Shown: positions 1 to 12,010 of the stretch, piece by piece
How positions within the stretch are numbered: the first letter of the stretch is position 1
How the letters are laid out: the number at the start of each line of letters is the position of its first letter
DNA from: Calliopsis andreniformis
Taxonomy: Eukaryota > Arthropoda > Insecta > Hymenoptera > Andrenidae
Direction of reading: 5' to 3'
Assembly (NCBI RefSeq): GCF_051401765.1
Contig: NW_027480505.1
Location: 496,001 to 560,000 of the forward strand
DNA length: 64,000 nt
Notes under the pieces: model-generated
What the model saw: the letters and a program-made list of their open reading frames with translations, nothing else
What the model was told of the DNA's origin: nothing
The model's database searches: none
Translations under genes and position numbers: made by a program

Positions 1-2491
1 TCTACATTCCGGGCAACCTCGGCTTCACTCTAGGTCGTTGCTCCACCAGATCGAATAGTTAGTGCCTTAGAAGTCAACGCCAGAAGCATAAAATACAATA
101 TCAAAACAACTGTTTTTCCATCGTATAAAACGAATAATTGCAACCAGTATGAAAGTTATGGTCATTTCTACCTTCCGGGAAACCTAGGATCCACCCTAGG
201 GCGTTGCTGCAACCGATTGAATAGTTTGGGCCTTAGAAGTCAACGCCCGAAGCATAAAATACAAAAGAAATAGAACAGTTTTTCCATCCTATAAAACGAA
301 TAATTGAAACCAGTGTAAAAGTAATGGTCATTTCTACGTTCCGGGCAACCTAGGCTTCACCCTAGGGCGCTGCTCCACCAGATCGAATAGTTAGTGCCCT
401 AGAAGTCAGCGCCAGAAGCATAAAATACAATATAAATATAACAGCTTTTCCATCGTTTAAAACGAATAATTGCAACCAGTATGAAAGTTATGGTCATTTC
501 TACTTTCCGGGCAACCTAGGCTTCACCCTAGGGCGTTGTTCCAGCAGAGTGAATAGCTAGGGCCTTAGAAGTCAACGCCCGAAGCATGAAATACAAAATA
601 AATAGAACAGTTGTTCCATCGTATAAAACGAATAATTCCTACGAGTGTGAAAGTTATGGTAATTTCTACGTTCCGGGCAACCTAGGTTTCACTCTAGGGC
701 GTGGCTCCACCAGATCGCATAGCTAGTGACTTAGAATTCAACGCCATAAGAATAAAATACAATATAAGTACAACAGTTTTTCCATCGTATAAAAAGAATA
801 ATTGGAAACATTGTGAAAGTAATGGTCATTTCTACGTTCCAGGCAGCCTAGGCGTCACTCTAGGGCGTTACTCCACCACATCTAATAGCTACGGCCTTAG
901 AAGTCAACGCTCGAAGCATAAAATACAATATAAATACAACACCTTTTCCATCGTATAAAAAGAATAATTGCAAACAGTGTGAAAGTAATGGTCATTTCTA
1001 CGTCCCGGACAACCTAGGCTTCACTCTAGGGCGTTGCTCCACCACATCGAATAGCTACTGCCTTAGAAGTCAACGCTAGAAGCATAAAATACAATAAAAA
1101 TGCAACAGTTTTTCCAACGTATAGCATGAATAATTGCAACCGGTGTGAATGTCATGCTCATTTCTACGTTCCGGGCAACCTAGGCTTGACTGTAGGGTGT
1201 TGCTCCACCAGATCGAATAGGTAGGGCCATAGAAGTCAACGCCCGAAGCATAAAATACGATACAAAATACAACAGCTTTTCCATCGTATAAAACGAATAA
1301 TTGGGACCAGTGTGAAAGTTAAAGTCATTTCTACATTCCGAGCAACCTAGGTTTCACTCTAGGGCGTTACTCCACCAGATCGAATAGCTAGGGACTTGGA
1401 ATTCAACGCCAGAAGAATAAGACACAATAGAAGTACAACCGCTTTTCCTTTGTAAAAAATGAATAATTGCAAGCATTGTGAAATTAATGGTCATTTCTAC
1501 GTTCCGGGCAACCTAGGCTTCACTCTAGGGCGTTGCTCCACCACATCGAATAGCTACTGCCTTAGAAGTCAACGCTAGAAGCATAAAATACAATAAAAAT
1601 GCAACAGTTTTTCCAACGTATAGCATGAATAATTGCAACCGGTGTATATGTCATGGTCATTTCTACGTTCCGGGCAACCTAGGCTTGACTGTAGGGTGTT
1701 GTTCCACCAGATCGAATAGGTAGGGCCATAGAAGTCAACGCCCGAAGCATAAAATACGATAAAAATACAACAGCTTTTCCATCGTATAAAACGAATAATT
1801 GGGACCAGTGTGAAAGTTAAAGTCATTTCTACATTCCGAGCAACCTAGGTTTCACTCTAGGGCGTTACTCCACCAGATCGAATAGCTAGGGACTTGGAAT
1901 TCAACGCCAGAAGAATAAGACACAATAGAAGTACAACCGCTTTTCCATTGTAAAAAATGAATAATTGCAAGCATTGTGAAATTAATGGTCATTTCTACGT
2001 TCCGGGCACCCTAGGCTTCACTCTAGGGCGTTGCTCCACCACATCGAATAGCTACTGCCTTAGAAGTCAACGCTAGAAGCATAAAATACAATAAAAATGC
2101 AACAGTTTTTCCAACGTATAGCATGAATAAATGCAACCGGTGTAAATGTCATGGTCATTTCTACGTTCCGGGCAACCTAGGCTTCACTCTAGGGCGTTGC
2201 TCCACCAGATCCAACAGTTAGGGCCATAGAAGTCAACGCCAGAAACATAAAATTCAATAAAGATGCAACAGTTTTTTCGTCGTATAACAGGAGTCACTGC
2301 AAACAGTGTGAAAGTACTGGTCATTTCTACGTTCCGGGTAACCTAGGCTTTACTCTAGGGCGTTGTTCCTCCAGATCGAATAGTTAGGGCCTAAGAAGTG
2401 AACGCCAGAAGCATAAAATACAATATAAATACAACAGTTTTTCCATCATATAAAACGAGTAATTGCAACCAGTATGAAAGTTGTGGTCATT
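1..2491. repeat. 15-monomer higher-order unit, copy 1
   Basis: The block opening with CATTCCGGGCAACCTCGG at the left edge recurs 2,491 bases later (15 x 166 + 1). The extra base is in a monomer reading GATACAAAATAC near 1,260. Diagnostic monomers include a CTCGG version of the dyad (near 15), a GATCC version (near 188), the GAATTC-containing monomers near 735 and 1,400, and the CCAACGTATAGCATG monomers near 1,113 and 1,613. The left end of the unit lies outside the window. The same unit recurs at 7,472-9,962. I found only two differences by eye: 1,925 A against 9,396 G, and 2,009 C against 9,480 A. Confidence 0.9.
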
Positions 2492-4009
2492 TCTACATTC
2501 CGGGCAACCTCGGCTTCACTCTAGGTCGTTGCTCCACCAGATCGAATAGTTAGTGCCTTAGAAGTCAACGCCAGAAGCATAAAATACAATATCAATACAA
2601 CTGTTTTTCCATCGTATAAAACGAATAATTGCAACCAGTATGAAAGTTATGGTCATTTCTACCTTCCGGGAAACCTAGGATCCACCCTAGGGCGTTGCTG
2701 CAACCGATTGAATAGTTTGGGCCTTAGAAGTCAACGCCCGAAGCATAAAATACAAAAGAAATAGAACAGTTTTTCCATCCTATAAAACGAATAATTGAAA
2801 CCAGTGTAAAAGTAATGGTCATTTCTACGTTCCGGGCAACCTAGGCTTCACCCTAGGGCGCTGCTCCACCAGATCGAATAGTTAGTGCCCTAGAAGTCAG
2901 CGCCAGAAGCATAAAATACAATATAAATACAACAGCTTTTCCATCGTTTAAAACGAATAATTGCAACCAGTATGAAAGTTATGGTCATTTCTACTTTCCG
3001 GGCAACCTAGGCTTCACCCTAGGGCGTTGTTCCAGCAGAGTCAATAGCTAGGGCCTTAGAAGTCAACGCCCGAAGCATGAAATACAAAATAAATAGAACA
3101 GTTGTTCCATCGTATAAAACGAATAATTCCTACGAGTGTGAAAGTTATGGTAATTTCTACGTTCCGGGCAACCTAGGTTTCACTCTAGGGCGTGGCTCCA
3201 CCAGATCGCATAGCTAGTGACTTAGAATTCAACGCCATAAGAATAAAATACAATATAAGTACAACAGTTTTTCCATCGTATAAAATGAATAATTGGAAAC
3301 ATTGTGAAAGTAATGGTCATTTCTACGTTCCAGGCAGCCTAGGCGTCACTCTAGGGCGTTACTCCACCACATCTAATAGCTACGGCCTTAGAAGTCAACG
3401 CTCGAAGCATAAAATACAATATAAATACAACACCTTTTCCATCGTGTAAAAAGAATAATTGCAAACAGTGTGAAAGTAATGGTCATTTCTACGTCCCGGA
3501 CAACCTAGGCTTCACTCTAGGGCGTTGCTCCACCACATCGAATAGCTACTGCCTTAGAAGTCAACGCTAGAAGCATAAAATACAATAAAAATGCAACAGC
3601 TTTTCCAACGTATAGCATGAATAATTGCAACCGGTGTGAATGTCATGCTCATTTCTACGTTCCGGGCAACCTAGGCTTGACTGTAGGGTGTTGCTCCACC
3701 AGATCGAATAGGTAGGGCCATAGAAGTCAACGCCCGAAGCATAAAATACGATACAAAATACAACAGCTTTTCCATCGTATAAAACGAATAATTGGGACCA
3801 GTGTGAAAGTTAAAGTCATTTCTACATTCCGAGCAACCTAGGTTTCACTCTAGGGCGTTACTCCACCAGATCGAATAGCTAGGGACTTGGAATTCAACGC
3901 CAGAAGAATAAGACACAATAGAAGTACAACCGCTTTTCCTTTGTAAAAAATGAATAATTGCAAGCATTGTGAAATTAATGGTCATTTCTACGTTCCGGGC
4001 AACCTAGGT
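2492..4009. repeat. 15-monomer unit, copy 2, truncated to about 9 monomers
   Basis: This matches 1-1,518 in order, with a few substitutions (ATCAATAC instead of ATCAAAAC near 2,591; GAGTCAATAG instead of GAGTGAATAG near 3,038). It ends at about 4,009, where the next monomer reads GGTTTCACTCCAGGG instead of GGCTTCACTCTAGGG and the following order differs. The break falls within shared monomer sequence, so its position is known only between flanking differences. Confidence 0.85.
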
Positions 4010-6680
4010 TTCACTCCAGGGCGTTGCTCCACCAGATCGAATAGCTAGGGACTTGGAATTCAACGAAAGAAGAATAAAACACAATATAAGTACAACCATT
4101 TTTCCATTGTATAAAATGAATAATTGCAAACATTGTGAAATTAATGGTCATTTCTACGTTCCGGGCAACCTAGGCGTCACTGTAGGGCGTTGCTCCACCA
4201 CAGCTAATAGCTACGGCCTTAGAAGTCATCGCCAGAAGCATAAAATACAATATCAATACAACAGCTTTTCCGTCGTATAAAATGAATAATTGCAAACAGT
4301 GTGAAAGTACTGGTCATTTCTACGTTCCGGGTAACCTAGGCTTCACTCTAGGGCGTTGTTGCACCAGATCGAACAGTTAGTTCCTAAGAAGTCAACGCCC
4401 GAAGCATAAAATACAAAATAAATAGAACAGTTTTTCCATTGTATAAAACGAATAATTGCTACCAGTGTGAAAGTTATGTTCATTTCTACGTTTCTGAGAA
4501 CCTAGGCTTCACTGTAGGGTGTTGCTCCACCAAATCGAATAGGTAGGGCCATAGAAGTCAACGCCAGAAGCATAAAATACAATATAAATATAACAGTTTT
4601 TCCATCGTATAAAACGAATAATAGCAACCAGTGTGAAAGTTCTGGTCATTTCTACGTTCCGGGCAACCTAGGCTTCACTCTAGGGCGTTGCTCCACCAGA
4701 TCGAATAGTTAGGGCCTTAGAAGTCAACGCCCGAAGCATAAAATACGAAATAAATAGAACAGTTTTTCCATTGTATAAAACGAATAATTGCTACCAGTGT
4801 GAAAGTTATGTTCATTTCTACGTTTCTGACAACCTAGGCTTCACTGTAGGGTGTTGCTCCACCAAATCGAATAGGTAGGGCCATGGAAGTCAACGCCCGA
4901 AGCATAAAATACAATAAATATACAAGAGTTTTTCCATCGTATAACAGGAATAATTGCAACCAGTGTGAAAGTGATGGTCATTTCTACGTTCTGGCAACCT
5001 AGGCTTCACTCTAGGGCGTCGTTCCACCAGATCGAATAGTTAGGGCCTAAGAAGTCAACGCCAGAAGCATAAAATATAATATAAATATAACAGTTTTTCC
5101 ATCGTATAAAACGAATAATTGCAACAAGTATGAAAGTTGTGGTTATTTCTACTTTCCTGGCAACCTAGGCTTCACTCTAGGGCGTTGCTCCACCAGATGG
5201 CATAGCTAGGGACTTAGAGTTCAACGCCATAAGAATAAAATACAATATAAGAACAACAGTTTTTCCATCGTATAAAATGAATAATTGGAAACATTGTGAA
5301 AGTTATGGTCATTTCTACGCTCCAGGCAACCTAGGTGTCACTCTAGGGCGTTACTCCACCACATCCAATAGCTACGGCCTTAGAAGTCAACGCTAGAAGC
5401 ATAAAATACAATATAAATACAACACCTTTTCCATGGTATAAAAAGAATAATTGCACACAGTGTGAAAGTAATGGTCATTTCTACGTTCCGGACAACCTAG
5501 GCTTCACTCTAGGGCGTTGCTCCACCACATCGAATAGCTACTGCCTTAGAAGTCAACGCTCGAAGCATAAAATACAGAATAAATAGAACAGTTTTTCCAT
5601 CGTATAAAACGAATAATAGCAACCAGTGCCAAAGTTATGGTCATTTCTACGTTCCGGGCAACCTAGGCTTCACTCTAGGGGGTTGCTCCACCACATCGAA
5701 TAGCTACTGCCTTCGAAGTCAACGCCCGAAGCATAAAATACAAAACAAATAGAACAGTTTTTCCATTGTATAAAACGAATAATTGCTACCAGTGTGAAAG
5801 TTATGTTCATTGCTACGTTTCTGACAACCTAGGCTTCACTGTAGGGTGTTGCTCCACCAAATCGAATAGGTAGGGCCTTAGAAGTCAACGCCCGAAGCAT
5901 AAAATACAAAATAAATAGAACAGTTTTTCCATCGTATAAAACGAATAATTGCTACCGGTGTGAAAGTTATGGTCATTTCTACGTTCCGGGCAACCCAGGC
6001 TTGACCCTAGGGCGTTGTTGCACCAGATGGAATAGTTAGGGCATAAGAAGTCAACGCCAGAAGCATAAAACACGGTATAAATACAACAGCTTTTCCATCG
6101 TATAAAACGAATAATTGCAACCAGTCTGAAAGTTATAGTCATTTCTACTTTCCGGGCAACCTAGGCTTCACTCTAGGGCGTTGCTCCACCAGATCGAATA
6201 GTTAGGGCATTAGAAGTCAACGCCAGAAGCATAAAATACAATAAAGATGCAACAGTTTTTCCATCGTATATCAGGAATTATTGCAACCAGTGTGAAAGTA
6301 ATGGCATATCATTGTTCCGGGCAACCTAGGCTTCACTCTAGGGCGTTGCTCCACCAGATGGATTAGTTAGGGCCTTAGAAGTCAACGCCCGAAGCATAAA
6401 ATACAATAAAGGTGCAACAGTTTTTCCATCGTATAAAACGAATAATTGAAACCAGTGTAAAAGTAATGGTCATTTCTACGTTCCGGGCAACCTAGGCTTC
6501 ACCGTAGGTCGCTGCTCCACCAGATCGAATAGTTAGTGCACTAGAAGTCAGCGCCAGAAGCATAAAATTCACTATAAATGCAACAGTTTTTCCATCGTAT
6601 AAAACGAATAATTGCTACCGGTGTGAAAGTTATGGTCATTTCTACGTTCCGGGCAACCCAGGCTTCACCCTAGGGCGTTG
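4010..6680. repeat. Mosaic monomer block related to 42.0-44.0 kb
   Basis: About 4,010-5,165 matches 42,021-43,176 (offset 38,011), and about 5,925-6,680 matches 43,273-44,028 (offset about 37,348). The change in offset (663, four monomers minus one base) shows that four monomers are present here and absent there, or the reverse. Shared landmarks include the TTTCTGA monomers at 4,491 and 4,823 (332 apart, as at 42,502 and 42,834), the ACCAAATCGAATAGGTAG variant, and the TCAGGAATTATTG monomer at 6,271 (43,619). One base is missing at about 4,992 (TTCTGGCAACC). Confidence 0.8.
4657..4822. repeat. Representative 166-bp monomer
   Basis: This unit is close to the general consensus and is used here to number monomer positions, with position 1 at the first T of TTCCGGG. 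Positions 1-4 are TTCC. Positions 7-35 hold the conserved dyad (GCAAC, CTAGG, loop, CTAG, GGC, GTTGC). Positions 36-60 read roughly TCCACCAGATCGAATAG then TTAGGGCC. Positions 61-80 include AGAAGTCAACGCC. Positions 81-130 are the AT-rich part (CATAAAATACAATATAAAT, CAACAGTTTTTCC, ATCGTATAAAACG). Positions 131-166 read AATTGCAACCAGTGTGAAAG then TTATGGTCATTTCTACG. By hand count the consensus is about 41% GC: about 54% over the first 80 bases and about 29% over the remaining 86. CCTAGG (an AvrII site) is present in most monomers, so an AvrII digest should give a 166-bp ladder. Confidence 0.9.
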
Positions 6681-7394
6681 CTCCAACACATCGAATAGCT
6701 ACTGCCTTAGAAGTCAACGCTCGAAGCATAAAATACAATATAAATATAACAGTTTTTCCATCGTATAGAACGAATAATAGCAACCAGTGTGAAAGTTATG
6801 GTCAATTCTACGTTCCGGGCAACCTAGGCTTCACTCTAGTGCGTTGCTCCAACACATCGAATAGCTACTGCCTTAGAAGTCAACGCTAGAAGCATAAAAT
6901 ACAATAAAAATGCAACAGTTTTTCCAACGTATAGCATGAATAATTGCAACCGGTGTATATGTCATGGTCATTTCTACGTTCCGGGCAACCTAGGCTTAAC
7001 TGTAGGGTGTTGCTCCACCAGATCGAATAGGTAGGGCCATAGAAGTCAACGCCCGAAGCATAAAATACGATACAAAATACAACAGCTTTTCCATCGTATA
7101 AAACGAATAATTGGGACCAGTGTGAAAGTTAAAGTCATTTCTACATTCCGAGCAACCTAGGTTTCACTCTAGGGCGTTACTCCACCAGATCGAATAGCTA
7201 GGGACTTGGAATTCAACGCCAGAAGAATAAGACACAATAGAAGTACAACCGCTTTTCCATTGTAAAAAATGAATAATTGCAAGCATTGTGAAATTAATGG
7301 TCATTTCTACGTTCCGGGCAACCTAGACTTCACTCTAGGGCGTTGCTCCACCACACCGAATAGCTACTGCCTTAGAAGTCAACGCTAGAAGCAT
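6681..7394. repeat. Transitional block of about four monomers
   Basis: The monomers here resemble those at about 1,040-2,080 of the 15-monomer unit: the CCAACGTATAGCATG monomer, the GATACAAAATAC monomer, and the GAATTC monomer with GACACAATAGAAG. They are in shortened order with private changes such as GGCTTAACTGTAGGG near 6,993 and CCACACCGAATAG near 7,350. At about 7,389-7,395 the sequence switches to that found at 2,409-2,415 and enters the next full 15-monomer unit. Confidence 0.75.
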
Positions 7395-7471
7395 AAAATA
7401 CAATATAAATACAACAGTTTTTCCATCATATAAAACGAGTAATTGCAACCAGTATGAAAGTTGTGGTCATT

Positions 7472-9962
7472 TCTACATTCCGGGCAACCTCGGCTTCACT
7501 CTAGGTCGTTGCTCCACCAGATCGAATAGTTAGTGCCTTAGAAGTCAACGCCAGAAGCATAAAATACAATATCAAAACAACTGTTTTTCCATCGTATAAA
7601 ACGAATAATTGCAACCAGTATGAAAGTTATGGTCATTTCTACCTTCCGGGAAACCTAGGATCCACCCTAGGGCGTTGCTGCAACCGATTGAATAGTTTGG
7701 GCCTTAGAAGTCAACGCCCGAAGCATAAAATACAAAAGAAATAGAACAGTTTTTCCATCCTATAAAACGAATAATTGAAACCAGTGTAAAAGTAATGGTC
7801 ATTTCTACGTTCCGGGCAACCTAGGCTTCACCCTAGGGCGCTGCTCCACCAGATCGAATAGTTAGTGCCCTAGAAGTCAGCGCCAGAAGCATAAAATACA
7901 ATATAAATATAACAGCTTTTCCATCGTTTAAAACGAATAATTGCAACCAGTATGAAAGTTATGGTCATTTCTACTTTCCGGGCAACCTAGGCTTCACCCT
8001 AGGGCGTTGTTCCAGCAGAGTGAATAGCTAGGGCCTTAGAAGTCAACGCCCGAAGCATGAAATACAAAATAAATAGAACAGTTGTTCCATCGTATAAAAC
8101 GAATAATTCCTACGAGTGTGAAAGTTATGGTAATTTCTACGTTCCGGGCAACCTAGGTTTCACTCTAGGGCGTGGCTCCACCAGATCGCATAGCTAGTGA
8201 CTTAGAATTCAACGCCATAAGAATAAAATACAATATAAGTACAACAGTTTTTCCATCGTATAAAAAGAATAATTGGAAACATTGTGAAAGTAATGGTCAT
8301 TTCTACGTTCCAGGCAGCCTAGGCGTCACTCTAGGGCGTTACTCCACCACATCTAATAGCTACGGCCTTAGAAGTCAACGCTCGAAGCATAAAATACAAT
8401 ATAAATACAACACCTTTTCCATCGTATAAAAAGAATAATTGCAAACAGTGTGAAAGTAATGGTCATTTCTACGTCCCGGACAACCTAGGCTTCACTCTAG
8501 GGCGTTGCTCCACCACATCGAATAGCTACTGCCTTAGAAGTCAACGCTAGAAGCATAAAATACAATAAAAATGCAACAGTTTTTCCAACGTATAGCATGA
8601 ATAATTGCAACCGGTGTGAATGTCATGCTCATTTCTACGTTCCGGGCAACCTAGGCTTGACTGTAGGGTGTTGCTCCACCAGATCGAATAGGTAGGGCCA
8701 TAGAAGTCAACGCCCGAAGCATAAAATACGATACAAAATACAACAGCTTTTCCATCGTATAAAACGAATAATTGGGACCAGTGTGAAAGTTAAAGTCATT
8801 TCTACATTCCGAGCAACCTAGGTTTCACTCTAGGGCGTTACTCCACCAGATCGAATAGCTAGGGACTTGGAATTCAACGCCAGAAGAATAAGACACAATA
8901 GAAGTACAACCGCTTTTCCTTTGTAAAAAATGAATAATTGCAAGCATTGTGAAATTAATGGTCATTTCTACGTTCCGGGCAACCTAGGCTTCACTCTAGG
9001 GCGTTGCTCCACCACATCGAATAGCTACTGCCTTAGAAGTCAACGCTAGAAGCATAAAATACAATAAAAATGCAACAGTTTTTCCAACGTATAGCATGAA
9101 TAATTGCAACCGGTGTATATGTCATGGTCATTTCTACGTTCCGGGCAACCTAGGCTTGACTGTAGGGTGTTGTTCCACCAGATCGAATAGGTAGGGCCAT
9201 AGAAGTCAACGCCCGAAGCATAAAATACGATAAAAATACAACAGCTTTTCCATCGTATAAAACGAATAATTGGGACCAGTGTGAAAGTTAAAGTCATTTC
9301 TACATTCCGAGCAACCTAGGTTTCACTCTAGGGCGTTACTCCACCAGATCGAATAGCTAGGGACTTGGAATTCAACGCCAGAAGAATAAGACACAGTAGA
9401 AGTACAACCGCTTTTCCATTGTAAAAAATGAATAATTGCAAGCATTGTGAAATTAATGGTCATTTCTACGTTCCGGGCAACCTAGGCTTCACTCTAGGGC
9501 GTTGCTCCACCACATCGAATAGCTACTGCCTTAGAAGTCAACGCTAGAAGCATAAAATACAATAAAAATGCAACAGTTTTTCCAACGTATAGCATGAATA
9601 AATGCAACCGGTGTAAATGTCATGGTCATTTCTACGTTCCGGGCAACCTAGGCTTCACTCTAGGGCGTTGCTCCACCAGATCCAACAGTTAGGGCCATAG
9701 AAGTCAACGCCAGAAACATAAAATTCAATAAAGATGCAACAGTTTTTTCGTCGTATAACAGGAGTCACTGCAAACAGTGTGAAAGTACTGGTCATTTCTA
9801 CGTTCCGGGTAACCTAGGCTTTACTCTAGGGCGTTGTTCCTCCAGATCGAATAGTTAGGGCCTAAGAAGTGAACGCCAGAAGCATAAAATACAATATAAA
9901 TACAACAGTTTTTCCATCATATAAAACGAGTAATTGCAACCAGTATGAAAGTTGTGGTCATT
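7472..9962. repeat. 15-monomer higher-order unit, copy 3
   Basis: Nearly identical to 1-2,491 at an offset of 7,471 (45 x 166 + 1). Together with the following partial unit, the match between 1-3,310 and 7,472-10,781 is continuous. Copy-specific variants are preserved in order: ATCAAAAC in the first unit of each pair, ATCAATAC in the second. This shows that about 3.3 kb containing one and a third units was duplicated as a block after the two units had diverged. Confidence 0.9.
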
Positions 9963-10781
9963 TCTACATTCCGGGCAACCTCGGCTTCACTCTAGGTCGT
10001 TGCTCCACCAGATCGAATAGTTAGTGCCTTAGAAGTCAACGCCAGAAGCATAAAATACAATATCAATACAACTGTTTTTCCATCGTATAAAACGAATAAT
10101 TGCAACCAGTATGAAAGTTATGGTCATTTCTACCTTCCGGGAAACCTAGGATCCACCCTAGGGCGTTGCTGCAACCGATTGAATAGTTTGGGCCTTAGAA
10201 GTCAACGCCCGAAGCATAAAATACAAAAGAAATAGAACAGTTTTTCCATCCTATAAAACGAATAATTGAAACCAGTGTAAAAGTAATGGTCATTTCTACG
10301 TTCCGGGCAACCTAGGCTTCACCCTAGGGCGCTGCTCCACCAGATCGAATAGTTAGTGCCCTAGAAGTCAGCGCCAGAAGCATAAAATACAATATAAATA
10401 CAACAGCTTTTCCATCGTTTAAAACGAATAATTGCAACCAGTATGAAAGTTATGGTCATTTCTACTTTCCGGGCAACCTAGGCTTCACCCTAGGGCGTTG
10501 TTCCAGCAGAGTCAATAGCTAGGGCCTTAGAAGTCAACGCCCGAAGCATGAAATACAAAATAAATAGAACAGTTGTTCCATCGTATAAAACGAATAATTC
10601 CTACGAGTGTGAAAGTTATGGTAATTTCTACGTTCCGGGCAACCTAGGTTTCACTCTAGGGCGTGGCTCCACCAGATCGCATAGCTAGTGACTTAGAATT
10701 CAACGCCATAAGAATAAAATACAATATAAGTACAACAGTTTTTCCATCGTATAAAATGAATAATTGGAAACATTGTGAAAG
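9963..10781. repeat. 15-monomer unit, copy 4, truncated
   Basis: This matches 2,492-3,310, including the copy-2 markers ATCAATAC and GAGTCAATAG and the AAAATGAATAATTGG form near 10,755. The match is broken at a whole-monomer deletion junction at about 10,775-10,789. Confidence 0.88.
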
Positions 10782-10789
10782 TTAAAGTC
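10775..10789. other. Three-monomer deletion junction
   Basis: Left of the junction the sequence follows 3,301-3,310 (ATTGTGAAAG, offset 7,471). Right of it the sequence follows 3,803 onward (GTGAAAGTTAAAGTC, offset 6,972). The difference of 499 bases is three monomers including the one that carries an extra base. The shared GTGAAAGT at the junction is the expected footprint of recombination or slippage between monomers in register. Confidence 0.85.
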
Positions 10790-12010
10790 ATTTCTACATT
10801 CCGAGCAACCTAGGTTTCACTCTAGGGCGTTACTCCACCAGATCGAATAGCTAGGGACTTGGAATTCAACGCCAGAAGAATAAGACACAATAGAAGTACA
10901 ACCGCTTTTCCTTTGTAAAAAATGAATAATTGCAAGCATTGTGAAATTAATGGTCATTTCTACGTTCCGGGCAACCTAGGCTTCACTCTAGGGCGTTGCT
11001 CCACCACATCGAATAGCTACTGCCTTAGAAGTCAACGCTAGAAGCATAAAATACAATAAAAATGCAACAGTTTTTCCAACGTATAGCATGAATAATTGCA
11101 ACCGGTGTATATGTCATGGTCATTTCTACGTTCCGGGCAACCTAGGCTTGACTGTAGGGTGTTGTTCCACCAGATCGAATAGGTAGGGCCATAGAAGTCA
11201 ACGCCCGAAGCATAAAATACGATAAAAATACGACAGCTTTTCCATCGTATAAAACGAATAATTGGGACCAGTGTGAAAGTTAAAGTCATTTCTACATTCC
11301 GAGCAACCTAGGTTTCACTCTAGGGCGTTACTCCACCAGATCGAATAGCTAGGGACTTGGAATTCAACGCCAGAAGAATAAGACACAATAGAAGTACAAC
11401 CGCTTTTCCATTGTAAAAAATGAATAATTGCAAGCATTGTGAAATTAATGGTCATTTCTACGTTCCGGGCAACCTAGGCTTCACTCTAGGGCGTTGCTCC
11501 ACCAGATCCAACAGTTAGGGCCATAGAAGTCAACGCCAGAAACATAAAATTCAATAAAGATGCAACAGTTTTTTCGTCGTATAACAGGAGTCACTGCAAA
11601 CAGTGTGAAAGTACTGGTCATTTCTACGTTCCGGGTAACCTAGGCTTTACTCTAGGGCGTTGTTCTACCAGATCGAACAGTTAGGGCCTAAGAAGTCAAC
11701 GCCAGAAGCATAAAATACAATATAAATATAACAGTTTTTCCATCGTATACAGAGAATCATAGCAACCAGTGTGAAAGTTATGGTCATTTCTACGTTCCGG
11801 GCAGCCTAGGCTTCACTCTAGGGCGTTGCTCCACCAGATGGAATAGTTTGCGCCTTAGAAGTCAACGCCAGAAGCATAAAATACAATAAAGATGAAACAG
11901 TTTTTCCATCGTATAACAGGAATAATTGCAACCAGTGTGATTGTAATGATCATTTCGGCGTTTCGGGCATCCTAGACTTATCTCTGAGGCATTGCTCCAC
12001 CAGATCGAAT
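10782..12010. repeat. Monomer block matching 44.3-45.2 kb, one monomer shorter
   Basis: From about 11,273 to 12,010 this follows 44,303-45,206: the TAAAGTCATTTCTACATTCC monomer, the TTTTTTCGTCG monomer with AGGAGTCACTGC, the GTATACAGAG monomer, and the TTTCGGCGTTTCGGGC monomer. The offset changes from 33,030 to 33,196, exactly one monomer. The monomer with GCATGAATAAATGC, present at about 44,600 and at 2,120 and 9,595, is missing here; the junction is near 11,480-11,505. Confidence 0.82.

Noticed and set aside
54..66. TTAGGG inside GTTAGGGCC as a telomere-type repeat
   Set aside because: It occurs at most once per monomer, is never in tandem, and is often TTAGTG. It is just part of the monomer.
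1381..1420. GAATTC-containing monomers as a separate repeat family
   Set aside because: They differ from the consensus by a few substitutions at positions 62-70 only, and they keep the full 166-bp register and the dyad.
4651..4670. GTTCCGGGC as a tRNA-type B box (RNA polymerase III promoter)
   Set aside because: It departs from the GTTCRANNC core at the required purine, there is no A box at a suitable distance, and no clover-leaf can be drawn.
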